From the NCBI GenBank assembly GCA_019925105.1, contig JAHGAU010000018.1:868001-932000 (forward strand): a DNA stretch of 64,000 bases, written 5' to 3'. The stretch's first letter is position 1. Every line of letters starts with the position of its first letter. Shown here piece after piece: positions 35,276 to 47,438 of this stretch. Origin of the DNA: Niebla homalea (lineage: Eukaryota; Ascomycota; Lecanoromycetes; Lecanorales; Ramalinaceae). Made by a program: the position numbers and the translations under genes. The notes below the pieces were generated by a model. That model worked only from the letters and a program-made list of their open reading frames with translations. It made no database searches and had not been told where the DNA came from.

Positions 35276-37073
35276 TTTTTAAATTATATAATATAATTAT
35301 TATAATCGATGTAAACTAAATCATAATAAAATTGAAACTTAATATTAAAATCTTTAAAACTTTACATTAATAGAAAGTTAAATTAAAAAAATTATATAGA
35401 AAAAGTTTAAAAAAAATAATTTTTTAAAAAAATTTATTTATTTTATAATAATAATATAAAAAGTTATTTTATAAAGGAATAAAATGGGTTTTTAACTAGT
35501 AATAAACCCGGCTATAGAATATATTATAGTTATTTAATATATACTTAAGGATACCCCAGGATATAAAAGGAGGCCTATTTAATAACAATAAGGGGTTCAA
35601 AATTAATGTTTAATTTTAACTAGCGATACGTATAAAACGACATTTATTTAAATTTTAAAATTAAAAATCTTTATAATATTTATAGGATTAATATTAAATT
35701 AAATCGTTATTTAAAAAAGAAAAATACGTACTTAATAATAATAATCGGGAATAAACGGATTTATTAAAACCTAAAAGAAATTAAAATAAAAAAATTCGCG
35801 GATTTTAAATTTTATTATTTTTTTAATATTTAAATAAAGCTGAATAAAAAATAAAATTGGTTTAATTTATATTTAATTTATTAATAAGAATTCGGATTTA
35901 TATAAAATAAAAATTAAAAAAGTTATTTATTATAAAGTAGAAACGATTTTATAATAAACTTTATAATATAAAATTATATATTAATAACGTTATTAAATTT
36001 ATCTCCGATAAAACGTTAATATTTAATTTTAAATAAAAAAGAGATTATAAATAAGTACCTTTATTATTATAAAATTATATAAAAAAAAATACGTTAATAT
36101 TTTAACTTTATACCGGTAAAAATAAATTAGTTTATTTTTTTACTTATTATAGACATTAATGAACGGACTAATATTGATTATAATTACGGTTAACGAAAAT
36201 GTAATGCGGTTTATACTTTAACTTTTATTTCAATATATATATATTAATATTTAAATCCATTAAAAAAAAAACCGTTATATATGATTATTATAAAATGCTT
36301 TTAATAAAATAAAGTATTAAAATAGTTATTAAATCCATAATAATTATGGATTCATTTTTTTAGTTTAATTTTATTAATAAAAAAAATCACCGAAAGCCTT
36401 ACGAAAAAATGCGTTATAATTTAATAAAAAAAATTAACGCCAGAATTACAAAAAATATATATAATAAAACGGCCGATATATAATTAATATAAACGCAATT
36501 TTTAAAGTAAAAATCGCGGCGATAATTTTATTATTAAAATTAAACAAATTCGAAAAGGAAATTTATATAAAAACGTTAAAATTAATAGAATAAAAGATAT
36601 TTAGGTTTAAACTTAAGTTTAAGAATAAACGCTTAAGTAATACCCGGTATAAAAAATCGAATTTTAGCTATATAATAAAAAAGTAAACTCCGGATATAAA
36701 CTTTATTAAAAGGTAAATAAATAGAACGGGTAAATCTTATAAGTAGTAATAAGAATATTTATAAAAACGTTTAAAAAATAATATAAGGTATATTTAAAGA
36801 AAATCGAAAAAGCAATAAAGTTCAAAGTAACCCTCTGAAAAACTTAATTATAAAAATATAAGACTTTTTAAATATAACTGAAATATAGTTATTTTTTAAA
36901 TAATTAATAATACTTATTTTAAATAAATAGAAATTACATAAGTACCGCTTTTATTTTATCGTTTATAACGCTAGGTTTCTACGGTTATTAATAAGATTAA
37001 TAAACCGATTATAATAAAACGGTAAAATTAACTTAATTAAACACGTAGTATAAATTAATTAATCAATTAATAA
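35276..37073 (+). pseudogene. LINE D ORF2 C-terminal fragment and 3' UTR
   Basis: LINE D resumes after LINE F. ATAGTTATTTAATATATACTT near 35530 aligns with copy A near 5310, and TAATAATCGGGAATAAACGG near 35740 with copy A near 5545. The 3' UTR is present, ending with the AATT/AATC tail near 37073. A few CA/TG sites survive. The frame is destroyed. Confidence 0.75.
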
Positions 37074-40000
37074 AATAAGTAAATATATATTATATTATTC
37101 CTTTAAGTTTTATTAAAAAAAAATTCTTTACGATCTTTTCGGTAAGGATTAAATTAGTTTATTTAAAAAATTAATAAAAAAAATAAATATATTTTTATTA
37201 TTATTAATTACTTTATAAGGTTTATCTTATTATCCTATATTGTTTTATATATCTATATTAGATTGATTTATATAATATTAAAAACGTAATTAAGACTTTT
37301 AATAATATTTTTACGTATTATTTAACCCTATTAAAAAAATATTTGGATATTATAGAAATATTCGTTAATAATAAAATAAAAAAATATTTATTATTGGAGA
37401 ATATTAACTTTATTTCAATACTTAATATAATATATAAAATAATAAAAGCGATTAAAAATAAAAATTAATTTTATAAAATGTTATATAAAGAACGTAAAAA
37501 TAATATAATTTAAATAAAAAAATAATAAGGAAATATACGTTTAAAATTAAATTTCGGTATATTAAATACTTTATATATATATTAATTAATATATTTTTCA
37601 GCATTGATTTCTATTTAAAAACTAAAATATTTAACGAATTATTATACTACGGATTTTATCAACGAAAAAACCTTTCCTATTCTTATTATTAACGGATAAA
37701 ATAATATATTAAAATAGTTAGGACTTTATAAAAAAAATATATAAATATTAAAAAAAACTTATAAGGATTATTAAACCGGATGAAAGATTATTAAAAAAAA
37801 CGATATAATTAAGGAATTAAAAAATAAAATTTATTATTAAAAAAAGTAATTAATATTAAAAAAACTTAATTTTAAATTTAAAAAAGCTTAAAAGATATTA
37901 AATTGGTTTTTTCGTTGTTTAATAGTTTATTAAAGAGTATAAAATATTATATAAGTTAGAAAAAATAAATTTATTCATTATATTTAATTTATTTTATAGG
38001 GATTTTTTAAGGGTATTTATTTAAAAAAATTAAAAATATTTAAAATTGTTAGATAAATAAAAATTAAAGGTTATAAAGAATATTAAAATTTAATAAGTAA
38101 AAATAAAATTAATAAAGCTTTTTAAAAATTATTATAGTATTAAGCGATAAAATCTAAAACGGAAAAATATATATATAAAAAAAACCTTATATTTTTTTAT
38201 TTTTCTTTTTATTATGTTTCGGTAAGATATAAAATTAATAAAAAAGGTTATCTATAATCCAAAAATCGATAGAATTAAATATATAATAAAAGAATTTTAT
38301 AATTGGCCTATTAAAATTATTCTATTTAAAAAAGAAAAAATAAATATAAAAAAAGATTAAAAAGATATATAAATAAAAGGAAATAACCGTAAAAGTATTT
38401 ATTAAATATTTTATTGATTAAAAGTTATTAAAATTAATTATAAATTTAAAGAGCTTTAATATTTTCAAAGTCCGGGACATTAAAGACTTTTTTTTATATA
38501 AATATTAATAATTAGTCTTGAATAAAATTATAATTAAATAATAAGGATTATAAGAAAATTGAAAATCTATATTAAAATAATTAATAAGGCAATATTAAAG
38601 CTTTAAAGATATTAAAAGGTTAAGTATTACCTATAATAATATATAAATTTTTAAATTTTTATAATATATTACGTGAATCATATAAAATTATCGCGGGGAT
38701 ATATTAAAAGTAAAAAAAACGTATTAAAAAGATGAAAAAAGAAAGACTTAATATATAAATTTACCGGCTTTAAAGGAGAATAATTTATCGCTATATAAAA
38801 AGGCGATAATTAAAAAGTATTTGGATAATATTTATATAGAATATTTAAAAACTATAAAAAAAAAAAAAAGGATTCTTAAAAAAAATAATTATATTAAACT
38901 TATGGAATAAAAATAAGTAAAGGTTTAAATAACCCAAAAAGTAAAGATATATTATTTATTAACAATATAAATATATTAATTATATAAGATATTAATTAAT
39001 TATAAGTTTTTATATTAAAAATAAAAGAGTTATTATTATTTATATTACTTTTTTTAAACTTTAATTCTCTAATACTTATATTGAAATTAAGGACTTTTTT
39101 TAAATTTTCACGTTTTTCAAATAAGAATTATTAACATTTAATAAAGATATTTATTAAAAAAATAAAGAATTATATTAACTATAAGTATAATTATAGTTAA
39201 TTATCGGGAATATTTAAATATAAATAAACTTAAATTAACGGCGAATGAAAAGTTTATTAATTAGTACGTAAGGAATTATAAATATATTTATTAAATATAA
39301 AATTAATAAAACGGAAGAAATCCAAATAGTAATTAATATAAAGAAAACGGGAGATTTAATATCATTTAAATAAAAAAATATATATATTATTGTTTCTATT
39401 TTATTATATATAGAAAAGCGCCGGATAGAAAAAATATTTCTAAAAGTTTTTAAAAAACTTAAAATTTAATATTAAAATGACTAAAAAATGAATACTTCGG
39501 GAAAATAAAAGGGCTTTTTATATCAAAAATTTATTAAAGTAAATAAAAGGTTAAAAATAAAAGTTTTAAATAATATTAAAGCGAATGTCCGTTATATATA
39601 TTTTAATAATAATTAAATATGAAAAAAAGGTTTAAATTAAACGTAAAGATTAATTCTTCTAATTTATATATTATAAGAATAAAAGAAAATAATTGAAATA
39701 AAAAGATATAGAAAATAAAAGAAAATAGTTAATATTTTAAAGAAGTAAATAATTAATATAAAATCCTTATTAATTATTCGAAAGAATTTAACGGATACTA
39801 TTATTAATAAATATTATTATTATAAAGTTTAGTTAACTTTAAAATAATCGAAAAAGGGGAATAATAAAGTTAATTGAAAGTATTAAAGAAAATTGAAATA
39901 AGCGGAAAAACTTAAATAAAAAATCTATATAATATAATGCTCCTTTAAATATTATTACCGGATAAAAAAACCCAAGAAGAAGCTAAAAATTAAAATTAAA

Positions 40001-40614
40001 TAAATTTCTAATTATAAAATAAAATATTTTTGAAAAACTTAATAAATAAAAATATGAATTTATTTCAACTAATAATAAAAATTACTTAAATAAAAATAAA
40101 GGATTAAATAAATAATAAAAAAAGTATTTTAAAATATTTTAAAAAAAACTTAAAAAAAGGAATATTATTATAATAAAACTATAAGCCGGTAAAAGCCGTT
40201 AATAACTTTTAATATAACGATTAACGAGATAGATAATTAAACATATAAAAAACTTTAAGATTACTTAAATATAAATTTAATTAATTTTAAAAATTTAAAG
40301 CACTTTCAATAAAAAATTAAAAACTCTTAAAATAAAATAAAATAATTAATAATTTATTAAATAATTATAAAATAAATATAGGGAATAATTATTTCTTTTT
40401 TTATTTTTTATTTAATATTTTAATCTAATATTATATACTTTATAAAAATATAACTACTTTATCTTATAATTTCGCGAAACTAATAAGTTAAAAAAATATT
40501 CAATAAATTATTAAGTATTATAATTTAATTTATATATATTAATATTAAAATTATAATTTTAAAATCTTTATTATTAAAAATAATTTATATCTTTTCTTCT
40601 AATTTTATAAACGT
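37074..40614 (+). pseudogene. Unidentified plus-strand coding block
   Basis: A-rich RIPed DNA of 3.5 kb reads as a lysine-rich protein broken by stops, for example SIDFYLKTKIFNELLYYGFYQ near 37600-37660, KIVRTL..KYINI near 37715-37750, and HIKLSRGYIKSKKNVLKR near 38675-38730. It is distinct from the LINE and Gypsy frames. I found no RT, DDE, helicase or recombinase signature that I trust. A DNA-transposon protein is possible but unproven. A short antisense-biased stretch begins after about 40380. Confidence 0.35.
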
Positions 40615-40972
40615 TAAGAGTCCCAGATAGGAAGGTAGCATTATATGATCATACTTTGAGAATCTTATATTTCTGGTATTTAATATATTTATTAATAATT
40701 ATCGAAGTTTTTAATTTTATTAATTAAAGTTTTAAAAGTAAGTATATATAAGTATTTAGCTTTAACTCCAGCCCAAAAGGGATAGGTATAAGTCGTATAA
40801 CATGAAAGACCCTTATTATACTATAATTTAAATATTTTTGCGAGGATAAGGCTTTTCCGGTATTTACCCGGGTAATCCTTAAATCGCGTTAACCGCATTC
40901 TCTTATTCTCTTATTTATCTATTATACTTATATTTACTTATATATCCACTATATACTTATTATCGATACTTA
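40615..40972. mobile_element. Probable solo LTR, 358 bp, low RIP
   Basis: It begins TAAGAGTCCCAGATAGG and ends CGATACTTA, with AACGT at 40610-40614 and 40973-40977. CA/TG are retained in patches (GGTAGCATTATATGATCATAC, CTCCAGCCCAAAAGGG, ACATGAAAGACC). TG...CA ends would read TA...TA after RIP, as seen. No partner copy lies in the window, so the call rests on ends, duplication and mutational contrast. Confidence 0.5.
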
Positions 40973-40977
40973 AACGT

Positions 40978-41736
40978 ATAGTTAATACTATTATAATAAG
41001 TTTAAAAACTTTTTTTTAAATAGGTTCAGTATTAAAGCTTTTATTTAATGCTCTGTTAACCGGGAGAATTACGTAACCGGAAAAAAGAATAAAGTACTTA
41101 TTTTAGGACTATTATTTAAAAAGCTTTTTTTAATATATAAGAACGATATCGACGAGATAATAATAATAAAATACTCAATCTATTATCCTAAGTTTTATTT
41201 CTTTATTATCTTTTTCGTAAATAATATTATAACTTATAATTAATATTAAATAAAAGTTTTTTATTATTTAAAAGGAAATTATAACTACGCGATAAAACGA
41301 AAATATATAAAAACCTTTTATTATCCCTAAAATCGTTACTTATTTTATTATTCTTATCCGCTTATATATTAATATTACTGTTATTATTATCGATTTTTCT
41401 TTTATTTATTATTTTCTTTTAATTATTTATTAATATAAATTTACGTTTTATAAACCTTCCCAAAATCAATAAGATATTTTACGTTTATTACGATTATAAT
41501 GAAGCTTATAATTAAGATTCCTTTTTTAATAATAATAATAATAACCACCTTAATAATTAATACTTTTTAAATATCGATTAATTTTAATTTTTAAGTTTCT
41601 TATTTTATTTTAGTTTTTACGCGAATTAAATTGGCTTTTTCTTTTTATTATAGATTATAAAAAAAAAGGAGGTTTATAATAAATATATAAGGGATTTGCT
41701 TACCGCTTATATTTTAAAATTAAAAGAAATTATTAA
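40978..41736. other. Unclassified AT-rich repeat DNA
   Basis: Moderately RIPed sequence of about 760 bp. CTCTGTTAACCGGGAGAATTA and ACGTAACCGG near 41050-41080 keep some GC. The right half is T-rich. No motif or match to other parts of the window was recognised. Confidence 0.4.
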
Positions 41737-42465
41737 TTGATTATTTAATTTATATTACGAGTTTAACTAAGTTAATTTTAACGTTCTATAATAATCGGCT
41801 TATTAGCTTTATTAGTAACCGTAAAAATCTAACGTTATAAACGTTAAAATAAAACCGGTACTTATTTAACTTTTACTTATTTAAAATAAATATTATTATT
41901 TACTTGAAAGGTAGTTATATTTAAACTATATTTAAAAAGTCTTATATTATTATAACCGAGTTTTTCCGAAAACTATTTTTAACTTTTTTTGTTTTTTCGC
42001 TTTTTTTTTAAGTATACCACGTATTATTATTTTTAAACGTTTTTATGAGTATTTTATTTTTTTCGTCCATTTTACCTTTTTTTTTATATACTTCCGTTAT
42101 CGCTGAAATTATTTTCTTTAAGTATTTATATGTTATTTACCTTTTTTATTAATAATATTATTATTATTTTTTTTAAATTTTTACTACTTATTACGTTTTT
42201 ATACGTTTTATATATTTTTTAACATACTTTTTATTATATATTTACTTCTTATTTTTAATTTAAGATTTACTTATATTATTATTATTGTATTATTTATATA
42301 AATCTTAAACGCTTTTATTAATATAAACCGTTAGCCCGTTCTTTCCCCGTTGTCCACTATTATATTATTATTACTTATCGTACTTAAAGTATTTATTTCG
42401 CTATCGTTAAAGCTATACGTATACGAATGATTTTAAACTATTAAGGTCCCGTTATTTATCGCTAT
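41737..42465 (-). mobile_element. Internally deleted LINE (copy H)
   Basis: The left part (41737 to about 42060) matches the LINE 3' end, collinear with LINE G from 62498. The right part (about 42065-42465) matches the first 400 bp of LINE ORF1 as in LINE E near 62090-62490, ending in the complement of GATAGCGATAAATAACGGG. About 5 kb between is absent. It is either a deletion derivative that moved as a short element or a deletion in place. The tail is short and no clear target duplication was found. Confidence 0.75.
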
Positions 42466-43066
42466 CCAAATCTTTTCTTTTTTTCGTATATAGAATCTAA
42501 AATAATAATTTCGTTATAAAAATAATTAAAACTTTTAATTAATGAATTTCGATTTATATAAAAGTAATTTTTTATATTATTAAAAAGATTGTTTAAGCTA
42601 TTAATAACAACTTGTAAAAATATATAAATAAATACCTTATCGTTTGAATAAACTTAATAAGTTAAGGTATTAATATTATTAAACTAATACCTTATTATAA
42701 AAAAAGATAAAAAAAAATTTTTTATAAAAGAAATAAAATATATATAGTAAATAACATTATACAGGTTATATATTACGGTTAAAAAGGCCGGTATAATACT
42801 TCATATATATATAAATTTTATTACCGTTAAAAAATATACCTATTTAATAAAAGTTTCGGCCTATTAAATACTACGCTAAACACATATTCTTGATACCCTT
42901 GATTTAAGATCTTTATACTGAACCCTTTTCTTACTTTCATTTATTTAAACTTAAAGCTTTTTTATATTAATTAATATAAAAACTTCGTAATTTATAAAAA
43001 AGCTTTAATAAACCAATAATAAAAATTATAAAACCTAATAAAAAACTATATTTATATTAATATTCT
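42466..43066. other. Spacer with inverted ACCTTA repeats
   Basis: This is AT-rich DNA. AATACCTTA near 42633, its complement TAAGGTATT near 42664 and AATACCTTA again near 42688 form a hairpin plus a third copy. TACGGTTAAAAAGGCCGG and CTTGATACCCTTGATTTAAG are somewhat less mutated. No gene is seen. Confidence 0.4.
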
Positions 43067-43079
43067 AAATTAAATTTAT
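43067..43079. repeat. TSD of LINE C (left copy)
   Basis: AAATTAAATTTAT here and at 56208-56220 borders LINE C. In AT-rich DNA a 13-bp match could be chance, but it falls at the expected boundaries. Confidence 0.6.
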
Positions 43080-43104
43080 ATATTTTTATTATATTATAAT
43101 AATG

Positions 43105-45010
43105 ATAGCGATGAATAAAGGGACCCTAAAGGTCCAAAACGATACGTATACGTATAGCTCTTATAATAATAAAGAAAGTATATTAAGTATAATAAATAGA
43201 AGTAATATAATAATTAAAAATAAGGTAATATACGGGTAAGTAGCCTATATTAATAGTAATAGCGATAACGTATACAGGTAATATAATAATAATAAACCAG
43301 ATAACGATTAAAATAAATAAGAGAATTAAGGTTAATAAAATATATATATTAAAGCGCGTAAAATATATAATAATAATACGGAAATAATAACTAAATAAAA
43401 GGGTAAGAATACCGGTATAATATTAATAACGAAGGGTATAAGCGGGGGAAAAAGGCAGAAAGACCGTAGTAAAAATATTATTAAGGATATATAAAAGGGA
43501 AATAAAGTTAATAAAGAGGATAAAACCTTAAAGGATTAAAAATAAAAAGCGGAGACGGTATATCGCCTGGTAAATGAGGGTAAAAAGGCGGTAAAGGAGG
43601 TAATAAAAGTTTTAAAAAGACCCCTTACGGTAAAATAAAAGGATATTACGTTAAAGACTTAATTAATATTATGGATTAAATTAAAAAACGTAAAAAACTT
43701 CTATATAAAAATAAAAGTAAAATTAAGGAGACGGAGCGTTTACGGAGCTCTTAAAAGGCAACAATAAAAATATTAATAAAAATTAAAAACGGCGGCTAAG
43801 GGTTAAATATATAAAAAAAAAAAATATAAAAATAATAACCCTTTAAGTAAAAGAAAGTTAAACGATAAAAATAATAAAAGGGATATTTACGGTAAAAAAT
43901 AAGGGAATAATAGAAGAAAAAACGGCCGTATTAAAAAAGATAAGGATAATAATAATCCGCCTATTTAATAATAGGGAAAGGAACGTAATTACGGAAGTAA
44001 ACTTATTATAATTAATAAAAGCCTTTAAAATAATAACGGAATTATTAATAAAATAAATTATTGCGGTACGTAAGTTATAAAATAAAGATATTTTCCTTAA
44101 TATAATATTTTTAAAGGCGAAAGAAAGCTTAAAAAGATTTAAAGCTTAGATTAATAAAAGAGAATTCAAGTTAATTAAGGTTTTAAAGTAATTATTTATT
44201 ATCGTAATAAATAAAATATATTTATTACGTTTTATAAAAACTAAGAAAAAAATTATATTAAAAATTATAAAAAAAATACGGTTTTTTACCTAGGGCTTAA
44301 GATTATTAAACTATAGGCTTTTTCCGGTAACGAAGAAACTTAACTCCTTAAAACGTATAAAGAAATACTTTACTGTTATATTAAGTATAACGTTAATAAA
44401 AATATATAATAACATCTTGAATAAAAGGATTATTAAAGGGGGATCTTTTAAGATAACTCGGCTATAAAATAAAATAATAGATATTTATTAATATTTTAAA
44501 TATTAAAACTATAAATATATTATTATAAAATACTTTAATATTATAAAGTATACGGTTTATATTAAAAATTATAATATTTATAAGTATATAAAGTTAATAA
44601 TTAAGGGATTTATAAAGGGTATATTTAAATATATTGTATATAATAAAAAAGGATACTTAATATAGGATTCTAAGTATTTAATAAAAGCTAAAGAAATTAA
44701 ACGTAAAGAAACCCGGATAACCGCGAAAATCCAACTATATAATACGTATAAAACTGGTTTAACGGATTAATTAAAAATAACCTTAAAATATAAACTTAAT
44801 TAATTAAATAATAAAAGGTAAATAATAATAACGGATAAAATAAAGAAGAAAAAGCTTTTTATAATTTTAACTTTAAGGGTTAGCTATCTTACGTTTTTTA
44901 TAATAATTAAGAAGATATTAAGTTAAAAAACGTTTAACTTTAATAAAAAATTTATAATTTAAATAAATATAAATAAAAGAGCCTTTATAAAAGTTAATAT
45001 ATAATATATT
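43105..45010 (+). pseudogene. LINE C ORF1 remnant with zinc knuckle
   Basis: This gag-like frame has its clearest CCHC remnant at 44634-44679: a Cys codon, stop for W, stop for C-like position, then NKKGYLI, a stop for W, and DSKY, i.e. C-x2-C-x4-H-x6-C before Tyr changes (TGT to TAT and CAC to TAC are RIP products). LIKAKEIKRKET follows, like the CPVRKAE tail in the family. The N-terminus is as in LINE E. There are many RIP stops. Confidence 0.7.
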
Positions 45011-47434
45011 AACGCTTTTAAAAGTAAAATAATATAACGTTTATAATAAGGGAATTGAAATAACAATGTTAATATTTAAATTTAAAGTAATTAAGGACGT
45101 TAATATTATAATAATATAGGAATTATTATATAACTTATATATATATTTATTTATTAATCCGGAAAAAGGTTTTATAAAATCTTTAAAGGAAATAAAATAA
45201 TTAAAATATACTTCTTTATAAATAAACGGCTTAATATAAATAATTAAGATATTATTTATTATAATAGAAACCTTTATATACTTTATATTATAAAGGAAAA
45301 AAACTTAAAGGGTAACCTTAATATTTATAACGTATATAACCCGCTATTAATTAATAAAGAAAAACCGTTTACGATACCGTAATTTAAAGAAATCTTAATT
45401 ACTTTAAGTAAATATATATTACTTAAAAACTTTAACTTATATTATTATATATAAAATAAGGAAAAGTATACGATAAATTATATTAAATTAAATAATTTAT
45501 TAATAATTACCGCTTAAATTAATTTTTTATTATTAATATTAGAAAAGATTATAATATAAAAAAGTTATAAATTTAAAATAACGATTAATTTAACCTTTAA
45601 TACGGAAAAGGTTATTAGCGTAATTGTAATATATAAACTATAAAAAAACTATAAATATAACTTAAATTATAAATTAATATAAATAACCTTAAACTAAAAC
45701 GTTAATATAACCTTATTATTACCGGTAAGGAAGGCGTAAAAAATAATTAAAAAAATAAAGATTTATATAAAAGCGGAAAAAACGGTAATATAATTTATGG
45801 ACCTCCCTTAATTAAATAATATAGATTAAATCGAACTTTTTATAAAGTAAATAATAAAAATATTAAATAAAATAATTGAAAAAATAATCCCGATAATAAA
45901 GTTTTCTTAAAGAATTAAAATCTATTAAAATAAAGAATATACGATTATAACCGTAAAGGTAAAAAAGTTAATAAAGTAAACTTTTAAATATAAAAGTTAA
46001 AAAATACTTAATTAATTAAAAGCTACTTAGAAAAAAAGAAAAAAACTATTAAGAAGGCTAAGTAAATATACTTTTAATTTACGGTATATAATTTAACGGT
46101 TTTACTTCATAATATTTAAAAGTCAATAAAGTATAATAAAGAATAAAATAGGAAATTAAAGCTTATCCTTAAATTTTTACCCTTTAAAAGACTTAATAAT
46201 ATATTAATTAATACCTTTAACGATAATATCGAAGCCCTTAAACGAGCGTTTTTCCCCTTTCCGTTAAAAATTAATTTAAATAATATTGACGGCGTTACGT
46301 ACTTTAATCCCGTATTAATAAATAAAATAATAATATAAGATATAATAATTAAAGCGATTAATAAATTAATAAAGGATAAAACCCCAGGATTAAATAAGAT
46401 CCTTAATAGATTCCTATTAATCATAATATTACCGTTTAAGAAAGTTTTTATTTACTTTTTTTAAATATACCTTAACGTTAACTATTACTTATATAAATTT
46501 AAGGAAACAAAGACGATTATCCTTAAAAAGTTTATTAAGCCGGATTACTTTAAAGTAAAGTTTTATAAACTTATTATATTCCTTTATACGCTAAAAAAAA
46601 CTTTAAAAATAATAATAACGGAGATCCTTAATAATTATATAAAGAATTACGGACTTCTCCCCGATTAATAAATAAAAATAAAAAAAAATTAATTAATAAA
46701 AATAACCCTTAAAGGATTAATTAACGGTATATATATAGTATAAGGTTATAAGAAGAAATATATTATAAATTTTTTTTCTTTTAATATTATAAGTATTTTT
46801 AATAAGATACTTTATTAAAGGTTATTATATAACTTAAGGAAAAAAGGGATATTAGTTTTCTTAATTAAGTAAATAACGAATTTCTTAACCAATTAAATTA
46901 CGTTAATTAACTTAAGATAAAGAATAAGCTTAATAAAGCCCACTATAATAAAGATTTTTTAAGGATTACTTGTTTTTTCTATATTATTTTTATTTTTTAA
47001 TAATTTATTAATTAAAAAGCTTATTAAATTAAAATAAAAAGTTTAAGTTAAAAACTTTATTAATAATATTTATTTTTTAATCTATAATCCTTTTATATAT
47101 ATAAATTATTGAGAATTAAAATAAGCTTATAAAATTTATTTTTAATAAATAAAAATTTATCTATATAATTAAAAACTTAAAGTTATATAATATAATAATT
47201 ATAATAAATTTAAGTAAAATTATAATAAAGCTAAATATTAATATTAAAGCTTTTAACCTTTAAATAAATAAAAAGTTCGATTAAAAAAATTATCTAAAGA
47301 AAATTTAAAAAAAATAATTTTATAAGAAAAAAGCTTTACTTATTTCGCTATATTAATATAAAGAGTTACGTTATAGAAGGCTTGGATTATTTATTAAGCT
47401 GTAATAAAATTAATTATAATATATATTATAATTA
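45010..47434 (+). pseudogene. LINE C ORF2 remnant, first part
   Basis: Endonuclease and RT of copy C. KDVNIIIIQELLYNLYIYLFI near 45100-45160 matches the endonuclease N-terminus, and TPGLNKILNRFL near 46380-46415 matches APGPDGIPN-F. FINNIYFLIYN near 47060-47095 is the FVDD box. It is interrupted at the thumb region by LINE A2 and continues at 53215-53536 and 55094 to about 55740. The antisense open stretch at 46116-46424 is a shadow. Confidence 0.7.
47421..47434. repeat. TSD of LINE A2 (left copy)
   Basis: ATATATTATAATTA here and at 53201-53214 is perfect over 14 bp, and LINE C is collinear across it. Confidence 0.8.
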
Positions 47435-47438
47435 AAAG

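Larger units (their letters stand above)
25066..37073 (+). mobile_element. LINE copy D, 5'-truncated and split by four insertions
   Basis: After removing insertions at 26068-27051, 27262-27444, 27903-28063 and 29493-35275 with their duplicated targets, about 4.87 kb remain. These are collinear with copy A from about 1 kb inside ORF1 to the tail. The 3' end (TAAATTAATTAATCAATTAA near 37051-37070) matches other copies. It is a divergent subfamily member with more substitutions than A or A2. The left edge is approximate because RIP blurs it. Confidence 0.8.

Noticed and set aside
46116..46424. Hydrophobic 102-codon minus-strand frame
   Set aside because: Antisense shadow of LINE C ORF2.
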